Under the pieces are notes generated by a model, which was not told the origin of the DNA, did no database searches, and saw nothing but the letters and a program-made list of their open reading frames with translations. From Pontibacter rufus (GTDB lineage Bacteria; Bacteroidota; Bacteroidia; Cytophagales; Hymenobacteraceae), in NCBI RefSeq assembly GCF_015694705.1, contig NZ_JADQDR010000007.1, positions 1-64,000 on the forward strand: DNA of 64,000 nucleotides, read 5' to 3'. Of the stretch, positions 26,325-35,245 are shown piece by piece; position 1 is the stretch's first letter; every line of letters begins with the position of its first letter. The position numbers and the translations under genes are program-made.

Positions 26325-27800
26325 ATGAAACGGTCTTTAGTAAACAGAGCAGTATACTTGCTGAGCGTGGCCATCTACAGTGCTGGCATTCTCAGTTCCT
26401 GCAGTACCCAAGCCTCGGAAGCAGAGAGCGTGCTGTCCGCCGGCGCCAGCGTTTCCAAAGAGTTGCCGGTTGTGGAGGCTGAACTTACCTCCCCGCCACA
26501 GGTGCCGGCTCTTATCACCCGCAAGCACCCAGCCAAAGTTATTGTGCGCCTCGAGGTAAAAGAGGTTGTGAAGCAACTGGCCGATGGCGTGGATTATACC
26601 TTCTGGACCTTTGGCGGCACCGTGCCTGGTAAGTTCATCCGTATCCGCCAGAACGATGAGGTAGAGTTTCACCTCATGAACCACCCTGACAGCAAGAACC
26701 CACACAACATAGACCTGCACGCGGTAACCGGCCCGGGTGGCGGCGCCAACTCTACCTTTACCGCACCAGGTCACGAAACTGTATTTTCTTTCAAAGCCCT
26801 CAACTCCGGCCTGTATGTATACCACTGCGCTACGGCTCCGGTAGGCATGCACATTGCCAACGGCATGTATGGCCTGATACTGGTAGAGCCCGAAGAAGGT
26901 ATGGCTACTGTAGACAAGGAATTTTATGTGATGCAGGGCGATTTTTACACCAAAGGCGATTTCGGCGACCCCGGTTTGCAACCCTTCGATATGAAGAAAG
27001 CAATGGACGAAAAACCTACTTATGTGGTGTTTAACGGCTCGGTGAGCGCCCTGACCGGCGAAAATGCCCTCAAAGCGAAGACCGGTGAAAAAGTACGCCT
27101 GTATGTGGGCAACGGCGGCCCCGGTATGGTTTCTTCTTTCCACCTCATCGGCGAAATCTTCGATACGGTGTACCCCGAGGGCAGCTTCACCACAAAATCT
27201 AACGTGCAAACGACGCTGATACCTGCTGGTGGCGCAGCCATTGCAGAGTTTAAAACCGATGTACCGGGCAACTACGTGCTGGTAGACCACGCCATCTTCC
27301 GGGCCTTTAACAAAGGGGCACTGGGCATGCTGAAAGTAGAAGGTCCTGAAAACAAGGAAATATACTCCGGCCAGATACTCGATAAAATCTACCTGCCCGA
27401 AGGCGGTACCATCCAGGAAATGCCAACAGCCAAAGCACCGGCGGCACCTGTGGCCGAGAGCAAAGAAGAACGCATTGCACTGGGTAAAGCCATTTTCGCC
27501 CGCAACTGCCAGGCTTGTCACCAGGCCGAGGGTCAGGGTGTGAAAGGCGCTTTCCCGCCGCTCGCCAAATCCGATTTCCTGAATGCCGACGTGCACCGCG
27601 CCATCGGAGTTGTATCGAATGGTTTGGAAGGACAGATAAAAGTAAACGGCCAGCTTTACAACAGCACCATGCCGAAGCTGCAACTATCTGACGAAGAGGT
27701 AGCGAACGTGCTCACCTTTGTACTGAACAGCTGGGGCAACAAGGGCGGCGTGGTGACCACGGAAGAGGTGATTAAAACAAAAGCAATCAGTAAAGAATAA
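26325..27800 (+). CDS. nirK: Copper nitrite reductase fused to a C-terminal cytochrome c domain
   Basis: This periplasmic enzyme reduces nitrite to NO. The start at 26325 ([10 protein letters not shown]) is chosen because a longer frame from 26241 would read through the promoter. A lipoprotein-like signal (GILSSCS) leads into two cupredoxin domains with the type 1 and type 2 copper ligands [29 protein letters not shown] and, in domain 2, [11 protein letters not shown]. Residues about 400-480 add a monoheme cytochrome c ([15 protein letters not shown], Met in STMPKLQ). The protein has 491 residues. The fused cytochrome probably feeds electrons to the copper centre. Confidence 0.95.
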   Translation: MKRSLVNRAVYLLSVAIYSAGILSSCSTQASEAESVLSAGASVSKELPVVEAELTSPPQVPALITRKHPAKVIVRLEVKEVVKQLADGVDYTFWTFGGTVPGKFIRIRQNDEVEFHLMNHPDSKNPHNIDLHAVTGPGGGANSTFTAPGHETVFSFKALNSGLYVYHCATAPVGMHIANGMYGLILVEPEEGMATVDKEFYVMQGDFYTKGDFGDPGLQPFDMKKAMDEKPTYVVFNGSVSALTGENALKAKTGEKVRLYVGNGGPGMVSSFHLIGEIFDTVYPEGSFTTKSNVQTTLIPAGGAAIAEFKTDVPGNYVLVDHAIFRAFNKGALGMLKVEGPENKEIYSGQILDKIYLPEGGTIQEMPTAKAPAAPVAESKEERIALGKAIFARNCQACHQAEGQGVKGAFPPLAKSDFLNADVHRAIGVVSNGLEGQIKVNGQLYNSTMPKLQLSDEEVANVLTFVLNSWGNKGGVVTTEEVIKTKAISKE

Positions 27801-27810
27801 AACTAAACCC

Positions 27811-28614
27811 ATGGCACGACAGCTTTTTATCCTGATGCTGGTACTGAGCACCTGCCACTTGGCGCTGGCACAAAAGAGTGCTCCAGCAACTATGGCACGT
27901 ATCAAGGGCGGCACGTTTGTGCCGCTCTATGGTGCCGGCAAAACCGCTGTTCCTGTAAAAGGATTTCAGCTGGATAAATTCCCGGTAACAAACGCTGAGT
28001 TCCTCGCCTTTGTGCAGCAGAACCCGAAATGGCGCAAATCAGAAGTAAAAAGAATCTTTGCCGATGCCCAGTACCTGCGCCATTGGACCACCGGCCAAAG
28101 TATAGGTACCGACGCAGCAAAAATCAACAACAGCCCGGTAATCAATGTGTCGTGGTTTGCAGCCAAAGCTTATTGCGAATGCCAGGGCAAGCGCTTGCCG
28201 ACGGTAAATGAATGGGAGTACGCCGCACTGGCCAGCGAAACAAAGGCGGATGCGACCAACGATGAAAAATTCTACCAGCGCAGCCTGGAGTGGTACAGCC
28301 AGCCAAACCCGGAATACCTGCCTTCAGTGCAAAGCAGCTTTCGGAACTACTATGGTGTGTATGGTATGATTGGGCTGGTGTGGGAATGGACGGCAGATTA
28401 CAACTCAACCATGCTGGTAAGCGATGCCCGGACCACGGAGAGCAACAATCAGCAACAATTTTGCGGCGCCGGGGCCAGCAGCGCGACCAACGTTAAAAAC
28501 TATGTAGCTTTTATGCGCTACGCCTTCCGCTCCAGTTTAAAACCTAACTACACCGTCGGGAACCTTGGTTTCCGGTGTGCCCAAAGTATAAATACACAGC
28601 TGGCAAAGAGGTAG
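27811..28614 (+). CDS. Secreted formylglycine-generating-enzyme-like (SUMF1-fold) protein
   Basis: The 267-residue protein has a signal peptide (MARQLFILMLVLSTCHLALAQ) and an FGE/SUMF1 fold with KGGTFVPLYGAG, LDKFPVTNAEFLAFV, LPTVNEWEYAAL, GLVWEWTADYN and the closing GNLGFRCAQ. FGE-fold proteins without sulfatases nearby have various roles. Here it starts 10 bp after nirK and is clearly co-transcribed with it, so a part in NirK maturation or electron transfer is likely but unproven. Two cysteines (FCGAG and FRCAQ) might be active. Confidence 0.88.
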   Translation: MARQLFILMLVLSTCHLALAQKSAPATMARIKGGTFVPLYGAGKTAVPVKGFQLDKFPVTNAEFLAFVQQNPKWRKSEVKRIFADAQYLRHWTTGQSIGTDAAKINNSPVINVSWFAAKAYCECQGKRLPTVNEWEYAALASETKADATNDEKFYQRSLEWYSQPNPEYLPSVQSSFRNYYGVYGMIGLVWEWTADYNSTMLVSDARTTESNNQQQFCGAGASSATNVKNYVAFMRYAFRSSLKPNYTVGNLGFRCAQSINTQLAKR

Positions 28615-28638
28615 CAATGGGCTTATTTGATAATGTAA

Positions 28639-28742
28639 TCATCCCCCTACTCCCTTTCAAAGGGGGACTTTCCAGGTAATTTTAAATAAATTAAATGTAA
28701 ATGTATTCAGAGCGTCCCCCTTTGAAGGGGGTAGGGGGATGA
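28639..28742. repeat. Inverted pair of GC-rich palindromic repeats
   Basis: Two nearly identical units, 28639-28668 and 28714-28742, face each other around 45 AT-rich bases. Each carries CCCCCT-CAAAGGGGG or its complement. They occupy the space between the FGE-like gene and SCO1 and could form a long hairpin that separates the transcripts. Confidence 0.65.
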
Positions 28743-28812
28743 CAACTTCTTTGAACCTGAGCTCCCCGGAATCTAAGCAACCTCTCAAAGTATAAATCTT
28801 AATATTACAGAT

Positions 28813-29460
28813 ATGAAACGCTTCACTTATTTCCTGTTCCTGGCGCTGACACTAAGCTTTACTGCCTGCGAGCAAGCCGGGCACAGCTGCTGCGTAAAAC
28901 CAACCGCTGCAGCTGCCGGCAAAACAACTGCAACTACTGTTGCTAACACCACCGGTGCCCTCACTGACCTCTCGCTCTACAACCTGGCATCTGACTGGAC
29001 CAACCAGGATAAGCAACCTATAAAGCTCGAAAAGCTGCGCGGCAAAGTACAGCTCGTAGCCATGATTTATACCAGCTGCGGTTACGCCTGCCCCAGAACC
29101 ATTGCCGATTTGCAGGTACTCGAACACGCGCTCCGCAAGTATAAGCCCGAAGAACTGGGCATCACTCTCGTAACACTGGACCCTACCCGCGACACACCAG
29201 CCAGGCTTAAAGCATTTGCCGCCGCCCACCACCTGGATGCCCGCCGATGGACCCTCCTGACCAGCCAGCCGGACAACATACAGGAACTGGCCGCCCTCCT
29301 GAATGTGAAGTATACAAACGATTTTGAAGGCAATATCTCTCACTCCAACGTCATCACCGTGCTAAACACAGCAGGAGAAATCATATACCAGCAGGAAGGC
29401 CTGGGCACGAATCCTGCAGAGACGGTGAAGGCAGTAGAGCAGTTGCAACAGGCTATGTAG
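28813..29460 (+). CDS. SCO1/SenC-family copper chaperone lipoprotein
   Basis: The 215-residue protein has a lipoprotein signal (ALTLSFTACEQ) and a thioredoxin fold. The copper motif is CGYACPR (CxxxCP, about residues 93-99), with the distal histidine in ISHSNVITVL. SCO proteins deliver copper to CuA or CuB sites or keep them reduced. Its place behind nirK and the FGE-like gene suggests it serves copper insertion into NirK; oxidase maturation is also possible. Confidence 0.9.
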   Translation: MKRFTYFLFLALTLSFTACEQAGHSCCVKPTAAAAGKTTATTVANTTGALTDLSLYNLASDWTNQDKQPIKLEKLRGKVQLVAMIYTSCGYACPRTIADLQVLEHALRKYKPEELGITLVTLDPTRDTPARLKAFAAAHHLDARRWTLLTSQPDNIQELAALLNVKYTNDFEGNISHSNVITVLNTAGEIIYQQEGLGTNPAETVKAVEQLQQAM

Positions 29461-29787
29461 CAGGTAAAATCTGACTATTAAAAGATCGTGGGAATTCTGA
29501 GCCGTATTTAAGGAGCCCATAGCTCAGCTATACTTCATGGCTTTCTGCTCGGTTATACTTCAAAAAGCTTAGCTTGCTAGTACGGCGTGTTAAATATTCC
29601 AGCGCCCTATACCGGGTATAACCGTCCCTTACAATATAACAGCAACGCGCTAATAGTTGCGAATGGAAGAAGTGCTTTATATTGTACGCATGCCTGTTAA
29701 AGTAGTATAAAAGCCCCGGAGTGACGGATGTCATTTTTTTACCGGCTTTGATGTTGCAACTTTGATGCAACATCAAACATAATAGAT
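29461..29787. other. Intergenic region upstream of hmp
   Basis: This 327-bp region ends with the hmp promoter (29721-29764). The rest is AT-rich with several TATACTT words and no credible gene or terminator hairpin. Confidence 0.5.
29721..29764 (+). promoter_or_regulatory. hmp promoter with Crp/Fnr-type palindrome
   Basis: GTGACGGATGTCAT (29721-29734) starts exactly 36 bp before CAACTTTG (29757-29764). The hmp start codon is 24 bp downstream of the box. No second palindrome is seen 22 bp upstream. Confidence 0.7.
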
Positions 29788-31002
29788 ATGATTACGACGG
29801 AACAAAAAGAGTTGATTAAGGCTACAGTGCCGGTGTTGAGAGAGCATGGCGTAACCTTAACCACCCATTTTTACAGCCGCATGTTTCAGCATAACCCCGA
29901 ATTAAAGAACGTGTTTAACATGGGCAACCAGGGGAGCGGCAAGCAGCAGCTGTCGCTGGCAATGGCAGTGCTGGCCTATGCAGAGAATATCGAGGACCCT
30001 TCTGTCCTGGTTCAAGCCGTGACTAAAATCGGCCATAAACACATAAGTCTCGACATCCGCCCGGAGCATTATGCCATTGTAGGCAAACACTTGCTTGCCT
30101 CTATCAGCGAAGTTCTGGGAGAAAGTGCAACACCGGAACTGATCAGTGCCTGGGGTATAGCCTATCAACAACTGGCTGATCTGATGACCGGACTTGAAAA
30201 GAACCTGTACAGCGACGCAGTAGCCAAAGAAGGAGGCTGGACCGGCTGGCGGCCTTTCATTGTGAAGCAGAAAATAAAGGAATCGGAGGAGATCACGTCT
30301 TTCTACCTCTACCCTGCCGACGGTGGAACAGTGGCGGATTTCCTGCCGGGCCAGTACATCAGCATACGGCTGTTTCTGCCGGAACTGAACCTGTTTCAGC
30401 CCCGGCAGTATAGCCTTTCAAGTGCCCCGAATGGCAGCTACTACCGTATTTCCATTAAAAAGGAAGCAGGATCAACAACCCATCCCAATGGCATGATCAG
30501 CAACAGGCTGCACGATGCGGTGCAGGAAGGCGATGTGCTGGAAGTAGCGCCGCCGGCAGGTGATTTTACCATGGATACAGACAAGCTGACACCGGTGGTA
30601 TTTATAAGTGGCGGTGTGGGCCAGACCCCGCTGTTAAGTATGCTCGAGTACCTGACCAGCACCGACAGCAGCCGGGAGATTGTGTGGGTGCACGGTTGCC
30701 GGAACAAGAAAGTGCATGCTTTCCGTGAACCACTTACCACGCTGGAGGCACGCCACGGCAAGCTGCAAAAGCACATCTTCTATGATTCGCTGGACGCTGA
30801 GATGCAGGTGGATGGCTACTATGAAGGAATTGTGGAACTGGACCTGTTAAAAGAGGAGGCTGTTTTGGAGGATGCGGATTATTATGTTTGCGGTCCGGCC
30901 CCCTTTATCCGAAAGCAGTTTGAAGACCTCGCGGCGATGGGAATCAGCCCGGAGGCCATACACTATGAGGAATTCGGGCCGGCTAACCTGGTTCTTTCCT
31001 AA
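29788..31002 (+). CDS. hmp: Flavohemoglobin (nitric oxide dioxygenase)
   Basis: The 404-residue protein has a globin domain (1-140, with the proximal His in TKIGHKHISL) and an FAD domain with RQYSLSSAP. An NAD-binding domain follows, with FISGGVGQTPLLSML and VCGPAPFI. It oxidises NO to nitrate with oxygen and NADH in the cytoplasm and under anoxia reduces NO slowly. It is monocistronic with a Crp/Fnr-type promoter and a strong terminator. Confidence 0.96.
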   Translation: MITTEQKELIKATVPVLREHGVTLTTHFYSRMFQHNPELKNVFNMGNQGSGKQQLSLAMAVLAYAENIEDPSVLVQAVTKIGHKHISLDIRPEHYAIVGKHLLASISEVLGESATPELISAWGIAYQQLADLMTGLEKNLYSDAVAKEGGWTGWRPFIVKQKIKESEEITSFYLYPADGGTVADFLPGQYISIRLFLPELNLFQPRQYSLSSAPNGSYYRISIKKEAGSTTHPNGMISNRLHDAVQEGDVLEVAPPAGDFTMDTDKLTPVVFISGGVGQTPLLSMLEYLTSTDSSREIVWVHGCRNKKVHAFREPLTTLEARHGKLQKHIFYDSLDAEMQVDGYYEGIVELDLLKEEAVLEDADYYVCGPAPFIRKQFEDLAAMGISPEAIHYEEFGPANLVLS

Positions 31003-31012
31003 ACCTGAAATC

Positions 31013-31075
31013 GAACAAAAAAGGACTGCCCTTACCAGCTTCGCAAAGCCGGTAAGGGCAGTCCTTTTTTTGTTC
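31013..31075 (+). terminator. hmp terminator
   Basis: The arm AAGGACTGCCCTTACC (31021-31036) pairs with GGTAAGGGCAGTCCTT (31051-31066), flanked by A and T runs, a textbook intrinsic terminator 11 bp after the hmp stop. It can also act in reverse. Confidence 0.88.
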
Positions 31076-31432
31076 CAAATAGTTTAGCCAGCCGATGAGC
31101 GGCTGCTTAGGAAACATTGCCATACATATGGCACCTGCTTCCGGCGTCACACATTCCGGCACAGCATTGTCTACAGTACAAGTCTTCGCCATAAGAGTAA
31201 AAGCAGCTAATCTTATAAAAGTACGGGCATCACCAGTTCCACGATTTTGCCGATAAGTTGCCGCCGCACTTGGCTATACCCGGCTAGCCCTGACTGTAAT
31301 GGTGCATGGTGAAGTTCTGCTACTTTGCCATACTTTGGAGCGATAAAGTCCTGCCTTCCCTGATCTGGCTCTTTGAATGATAATGGCAAGCTTTTCTGAC
31401 GCGAAATCAGAAACAGCAGGCTGGCTTTAGCT
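31076..31432. other. Intergenic region between hmp and the cupin-fusion gene
   Basis: The 357 bp between two convergent transcripts contain short open frames but none with a recognisable product or codon pattern. No repeat of the families found elsewhere in the window was seen. Confidence 0.5.
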
Positions 31433-32170
31433 TTATTTACCTGCCGGAGAAATTGCAAGCGTCAGCAGGAACACCGATTCCTGGCGGGCCAGTACGCTGT
31501 GCGGAATTCCGGGCTGGAGCGTCAGCATTTGTCCTACGCTCATTTCGGCCACCTGTTGTTCTGTGCTGAACCTGATCTGCCCCTCCAGCACCTGCACGCT
31601 GATAGTGCCGGGCGCAGTATGCGTTTTCATTTCGGCACCCTCGTGCAGGGCTACTAAAACGACGCGCATGCCCTCGCTCTTAAACAGCGTGATGGCGTTC
31701 CGGTCGCTACTTTGCCAGGCTTTTTCCTGTTTTATCTGTTGCCGAAAGGCATTCAGGTTCATCTCCACCAAAGGGGCGTTTAGCGGGCGGTCGCCTGCGG
31801 GGCGCTGGGGCGTGGCCTGGTTATACTTCTCGCCGAGAGTATCTGCTTTTCCGGCAGTTGAAGAAGGCCTATTCCCATTCAGCGCCTTCACCAGCTCATC
31901 GGCCATACTTTCGCTATACATGCCGTAGCCGTTTACCAGCGTGCCTTTCAGGTTGTGCTTGGTAGAGGAAATGGCATACACCACTGCTTCATCGGCGGGA
32001 TCCGAAACACCCTCGAAGCGGTAAGATTCATCCACTACAAACTCATCCGGATGGATTTGCAAAGCATTGCCGTGGCAAATAAGGCAGTTATCATCCAGGT
32101 TAAAATCTACAGTATAGCCTTCCTTTTTGAGCTTGTTTAATACTTCCGAAACGGTGGTCATGGTATGCAT
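31433..32170 (-). CDS. CLxCH-domain protein fused to a cupin
   Basis: The 245-residue protein has two parts. Residues 1-95 match a small domain also present alone at 39351-39653 (VDFNLDDNCLICHG, YRFEG-SDPADEAVVYAI, GTLVNGYGMYSES), often labelled phosphoribosylpyrophosphate synthetase-like although it lacks that enzyme's motifs. Residues 140-243 are a cupin (HEGAEMKTHTAPG, LQPGIPHSVLA). CLICH fits the CxxCH pattern, but with no signal peptide heme attachment is unlikely. It follows the Rrf2 regulator gene by 73 bp and may share its transcript. Confidence 0.75.
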   Translation of the reverse strand: MHTMTTVSEVLNKLKKEGYTVDFNLDDNCLICHGNALQIHPDEFVVDESYRFEGVSDPADEAVVYAISSTKHNLKGTLVNGYGMYSESMADELVKALNGNRPSSTAGKADTLGEKYNQATPQRPAGDRPLNAPLVEMNLNAFRQQIKQEKAWQSSDRNAITLFKSEGMRVVLVALHEGAEMKTHTAPGTISVQVLEGQIRFSTEQQVAEMSVGQMLTLQPGIPHSVLARQESVFLLTLAISPAGK

Positions 32171-32243
32171 AGCAAATGGGTTTATTAAAGTATAACAACT
32201 TGTTACCGGCTCCGCGACAAGCCTCTATTTTATACCGCAATAC

Positions 32244-32681
32244 TCAGGTAAGGTTCTTGATAAAGGCGGTGCCTTCGTTTATCTCGGTGGCCAGTTGCCC
32301 GAGTGTCGTATTCTGGAAAATATCACGTAGGGAGTCGCGGGCGGCTTTAAATTTATGGTGCATGGGGCAAGGATGCGTTTCAGAGCATTTCTTCAGGCCC
32401 AGTCCGCACTCCCAGAAAACCGACGTACCGTCTATGGCATTTACGATGTTGATGACCGGCTGGCTGAGTTGGTAGTTCTCAATATAAAAGCCACCATAGG
32501 GCCCTTTGAGCGAAGTAATGATGCGATGCTTGTTAAGTATCTGCAGAATTTTAGCCGTAAAGGCTTCAGGCGCATCTACCTCGCGGGCAATATCCTTCAC
32601 GTTCAGCTTTACGCCTTTGTCTGCCTTTGTGGCCACATACACTGCCGCCCGGATGCCGTATTTACATGCTTTGGATATCAT
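32244..32681 (-). CDS. Rrf2-family transcriptional regulator (NsrR/IscR-like)
   Basis: The protein has 145 residues from MISKACKYGI. The winged helix (VKDIAREVDAPEAFTAKILQ, LKGPYGGF) is typical of Rrf2. Three cysteines in ECGLGLKKCSETHPC match the cluster-ligand pattern of NsrR/IscR, so it probably senses NO or iron-sulfur status. It is embedded among a second ric gene, cupins and a truncated hemoglobin, the kind of genes NsrR controls. A palindrome AAAGCG-N4-CGCTTT lies just upstream of its -7 box (32712-32734). Confidence 0.9.
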   Translation of the reverse strand: MISKACKYGIRAAVYVATKADKGVKLNVKDIAREVDAPEAFTAKILQILNKHRIITSLKGPYGGFYIENYQLSQPVINIVNAIDGTSVFWECGLGLKKCSETHPCPMHHKFKAARDSLRDIFQNTTLGQLATEINEGTAFIKNLT

Positions 32682-32711
32682 ATGATTCTTATCCCTTTTA
32701 ACATTTTGCTG

Positions 32712-32734
32712 CAAAAATAAAGCGTCAGCGCTTT
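32712..32734 (-). promoter_or_regulatory. Promoter and possible operator of the Rrf2 gene
   Basis: The minus-strand box TATTTTTG (32719-32712) matches TAnnTTTG. Directly upstream AAAGCG-TCAG-CGCTTT (32719-32734) is a perfect inverted repeat between the -7 and -33 regions, a good place for autorepression. No Crp/Fnr-type box is present. Confidence 0.5.
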
Positions 32735-32803
32735 AGGTATACTTGCGTGCGTCCTTTGCAGGATTGGCCTTATACGTTATTCCTATTCGCCCGGCTCCCG
32801 CTC

Positions 32804-33532
32804 CTAGTGCGGAAACAACTGTTTCTCCTGTTCCATGGCTCCCGGAAAGAGGATATTATTTTCGAGGTGAATATGGGTATGCAGGTCTTTCTCGAACTCC
32901 TGTAAAGTGGCAAAGGCAGCTTTGTAGGTTGGGCATGCACCCGCAGGAGGCCTGTACTGGTTGCTCAGTTCAGCTATTTTCATAAATCTTTCTCCTTCCT
33001 GCTCCTGCTCGCTCATCATTGCCTCTATAAGATTTTGCAAGGTGCCAGAAGCCGAGGCAGCCATAGTTTGCATATCAGCCCCGGCGTGGAACAGTTTCCT
33101 GATAGAAGGGAAAAGTGTTGCCTCCTGTTCTTTTGTGTGGCGCTGCAATGCTGCTGCGGATTCGGTGAAAAAAGTATAAATCTCCTGTAATTCCGGGTGT
33201 TGGGCCTTGTGTACAGTGGTAATAAAACCCAGGTAAGCATTCAGAACCGGTATTTTGCCGATTACATAGCGATGGTGTTTCTTTTCGATGTAATCTGCCA
33301 GCAGCGGCAAAGGCCAGGAGGTATAATCGGCTCCGGTGGTTTCTTTGTTAGCATAAATGGCCAGAACTTCCTTTTTAACTTCAGCAAAGTCAAGCTTTCT
33401 TGTTTCACAAGCCTCCTGTATTGTGCTTGTCCCTTTGCAGCAGAAAGCTATTCCATATCTCTGGAAAACAGCCGCTGTTCTGTAATCATCTGCTACTATC
33501 GCACTGAGTGATTTATTTAAGAATGTTTCCAT
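32804..33532 (-). CDS. ric: Iron-sulfur cluster repair di-iron protein, second copy
   Basis: The 242-residue protein has the ScdA-N domain (VFQRYGIAFCCKGTSTI) and the hemerythrin domain (EKKHHRYVIGKI, TVHKAQHPEL, HTKEQEATLFP, HTHIHLENNILFPGA). It lacks the DUF2249 domain of the copy at 17883-18842 and has the normal family length. It lies beside the Rrf2 regulator instead of a Crp/Fnr-type box, so the two copies are probably induced by different signals. Confidence 0.92.
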   Translation of the reverse strand: METFLNKSLSAIVADDYRTAAVFQRYGIAFCCKGTSTIQEACETRKLDFAEVKKEVLAIYANKETTGADYTSWPLPLLADYIEKKHHRYVIGKIPVLNAYLGFITTVHKAQHPELQEIYTFFTESAAALQRHTKEQEATLFPSIRKLFHAGADMQTMAASASGTLQNLIEAMMSEQEQEGERFMKIAELSNQYRPPAGACPTYKAAFATLQEFEKDLHTHIHLENNILFPGAMEQEKQLFPH

Positions 33533-33713
33533 TTTTATTCAATTACGTTGCTGTTTCAAAGGATTGATGCACCTCTGCTCAAGGCTGTACAGAAGATATA
33601 GTGGCTTTAATTTTCAAAGCTCCGGCCGTTACCAAACAGGTGTTATATCATAAGAAATAACATTCCTTTCCGGCTTCTCTCATTGCTTATTGCAGCAAGT
33701 GCTTTTTGTCTGT

Positions 33714-33995
33714 TCAGAAATCCGTAAATTCTATCTGCGCATCAGCGGCCAGTACCACAAATGCCTTCACTTCTTCTTCTACCTGCAGGCTATGGGGCAG
33801 GCTGGCCGAAATGTGCAGCCGCGTACCGGGTTCCAGCACTTCTTCCCTGTCCGGGAGTTGTACCTTTGCCTTGCCTTTTGTCACGATGAGAAAGGCGTCG
33901 GAGGAAGCATAATGCTGCGGCATTTTCTCCCCGCTATCCAGCGTTACTTCCAATACTTTGTACGCCGGGTTGGCGTGTACTTCTTTCATTTCCAT
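33714..33995 (-). CDS. Small cupin-fold protein
   Basis: The 93-residue protein is a single cupin barrel (VLEVTLDSGEKMPQHYASSDAF, VTKGKAKVQLPD, PGTRLHISASLPHSL). It closely resembles the next gene (MEMKEVHANPAYKVLE against MEVKEIYGNGAYKVLE), so the pair is a tandem duplication. The metal ligands are reduced to a few histidines. The function is unknown. Confidence 0.75.
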   Translation of the reverse strand: MEMKEVHANPAYKVLEVTLDSGEKMPQHYASSDAFLIVTKGKAKVQLPDREEVLEPGTRLHISASLPHSLQVEEEVKAFVVLAADAQIEFTDF

Positions 33996-34097
33996 ATCAG
34001 TTGGTTTTAGGTTGAACTATACTTTTGTTAAGAGCCGGGATGAGGCTTTCAAAAGCCAGCGCCCGGCCTCTCGTTTGTACTTCGTAAGCGCCGGCAA

Positions 34098-34388
34098 TTA
34101 AAAGATAACAATGGCTTTAAAATCCTCCGAAGCCGTTACGCTATGGACCTCCCTGACGGGAATATGCAGCGTTTCACCGGGTAGTAGTGTAGCGCTCCTG
34201 TCCTGGAAAACCACCTCCGCCTGTCCTTTTTCCGTGACGATAAAGGCATCGGATGTAACAAAATGGCGCGGCATGGTTTCGCCGCCTGCCAGTGTAAGTT
34301 CCAGTACTTTATAAGCACCGTTGCCGTATATCTCTTTCACTTCCATATCAGTCGCGCGTAAATTTTCTCTCTTAACGTATTTGTCCAT
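34098..34388 (-). CDS. Small cupin-fold protein, paralog of 33714-33995
   Basis: The 96-residue cupin has LAGGETMPRHFVTSDAF, VTEKGQAEVVF and LLPGETLHIPVREVHSV. It starts 52 bp after the truncated hemoglobin gene on the same strand and is probably its operon partner. Small cupins beside hemoglobins and Ric proteins suggest a stress role, but nothing in the sequence names a ligand. Confidence 0.75.
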   Translation of the reverse strand: MDKYVKRENLRATDMEVKEIYGNGAYKVLELTLAGGETMPRHFVTSDAFIVTEKGQAEVVFQDRSATLLPGETLHIPVREVHSVTASEDFKAIVIF

Positions 34389-34440
34389 ACTTCCCTGAAG
34401 CTAGGGTATAAGCTGTTGTCCCCTCAGTCCCGCTTCCTGT

Positions 34441-34836
34441 TCAGACCAGCGTTACTTTGTCTGTTCCTTTCAGGCCATCGATGCGGCGGTTGAAGTTGGT
34501 GGCCATAATCAGTGCGCGCTTCTTGGCGTCTTCGGCCATGGGGCCTTCAAAATAAGTATCCACGGTAGTGTTGAAGAGCGAAAGCCAGCGCTGGAAGTGC
34601 TCGCCATCTACAGGCATGGTGGCGTGTTTGGCAAAGGGGTTGCCGGTGTAGCCTTTCACACCGAAAAGGGCGGCGTTCCAGAAGGTATACATCTTTTCCA
34701 GGTGCGGCTTCCAGTAGGTATTCAGGCGGAACAGAAAGATAGGCGCGAGCAATTCGTCGTTACGCACCAGCGTATAAAATTCGTCTACCAGCACCTTTAT
34801 GTCGTCGAGTCCGGTTATATCGTGTTTTGCTGTCAT
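34441..34836 (-). CDS. Group III truncated hemoglobin
   Basis: The protein has 131 residues when started at MTAKHDITGL (34836), whose ATG overlaps the stop of the upstream gene in ATGA. Globin features include LVDEFYTLVRNDELLAPIF and the proximal region YFEGPMAEDAKKRALIMATNF. KMYTFWNAALFG and AKHATMPVDGEHFQRW supply the tryptophan and heme-contact residues of group III globins. They bind oxygen or NO. The gene lies within the alternative oxidase operon. Confidence 0.87.
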   Translation of the reverse strand: MTAKHDITGLDDIKVLVDEFYTLVRNDELLAPIFLFRLNTYWKPHLEKMYTFWNAALFGVKGYTGNPFAKHATMPVDGEHFQRWLSLFNTTVDTYFEGPMAEDAKKRALIMATNFNRRIDGLKGTDKVTLV

Positions 34837-35240
34837 GGGGTCATGGTAAATTGTGTAATTAAATAATAGAGGGCCCAGCCGCCGAATACGATGTGCAAAA
34901 TCCATACCCAGCCGGGAATGCTGCGGGGCGTTTCGCTGCCTTCAATTAAAAATACTTTCTGGTCGCCTTTGCCGTAGGCGCTCACCATCAGGGGCAGCAC
35001 ACCGTCCACTACTTCGTTTTCTTTGATGCCTTCCACGGTAATATCGGGGCCGTTGCGTACCACAAACGGTATCTTACGGATGCCCTCTCTCCCGGAGGGG
35101 TCTTTGCTGACAATGCGCAGCACGTGTTCGCCGTCTATTAGTTTGCGGGTATCCAGCTCAAAATTGATGGGCGCTTTAAACGTACCAACCGGTTGCTGGT
35201 TATCATCAATAAATATTACGACAGAGCTTTTATCTTCCAT
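34833..35240 (-). CDS. Ig-like protein with C-terminal membrane anchor
   Basis: The 135-residue protein has a beta-rich N-terminal part (INFELDTRKLIDGEHVLRIV, GIRKIPFVVRNGP) resembling an Ig-like fold. It ends in one hydrophobic helix (IPGWVWILHIVFGGWALYYLI), so it is tail-anchored with the bulk probably on the cytoplasmic face. It overlaps the truncated hemoglobin gene and starts 5 bp after the gene 35246-35503. Its place in the alternative oxidase operon suggests an accessory subunit. No family was recognised. Confidence 0.7.
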   Translation of the reverse strand: MEDKSSVVIFIDDNQQPVGTFKAPINFELDTRKLIDGEHVLRIVSKDPSGREGIRKIPFVVRNGPDITVEGIKENEVVDGVLPLMVSAYGKGDQKVFLIEGSETPRSIPGWVWILHIVFGGWALYYLITQFTMTP

Positions 35241-35245
35241 TTTTA

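Noticed and set aside
29528-29776. Minus-strand frame of 82 codons opposite the hmp promoter
   Set aside because: It crosses the hmp promoter, has no known domain and an unusual composition.
30983-31192. Minus-strand frame of 69 codons with several Cys after hmp
   Set aside because: It runs through the hmp terminator and has no recognisable family or promoter, so it is probably not a gene.
31213-31458. Minus-strand frame of 81 codons in the hmp-cupin gap
   Set aside because: It overlaps the end of the neighbouring gene and lacks coding character.
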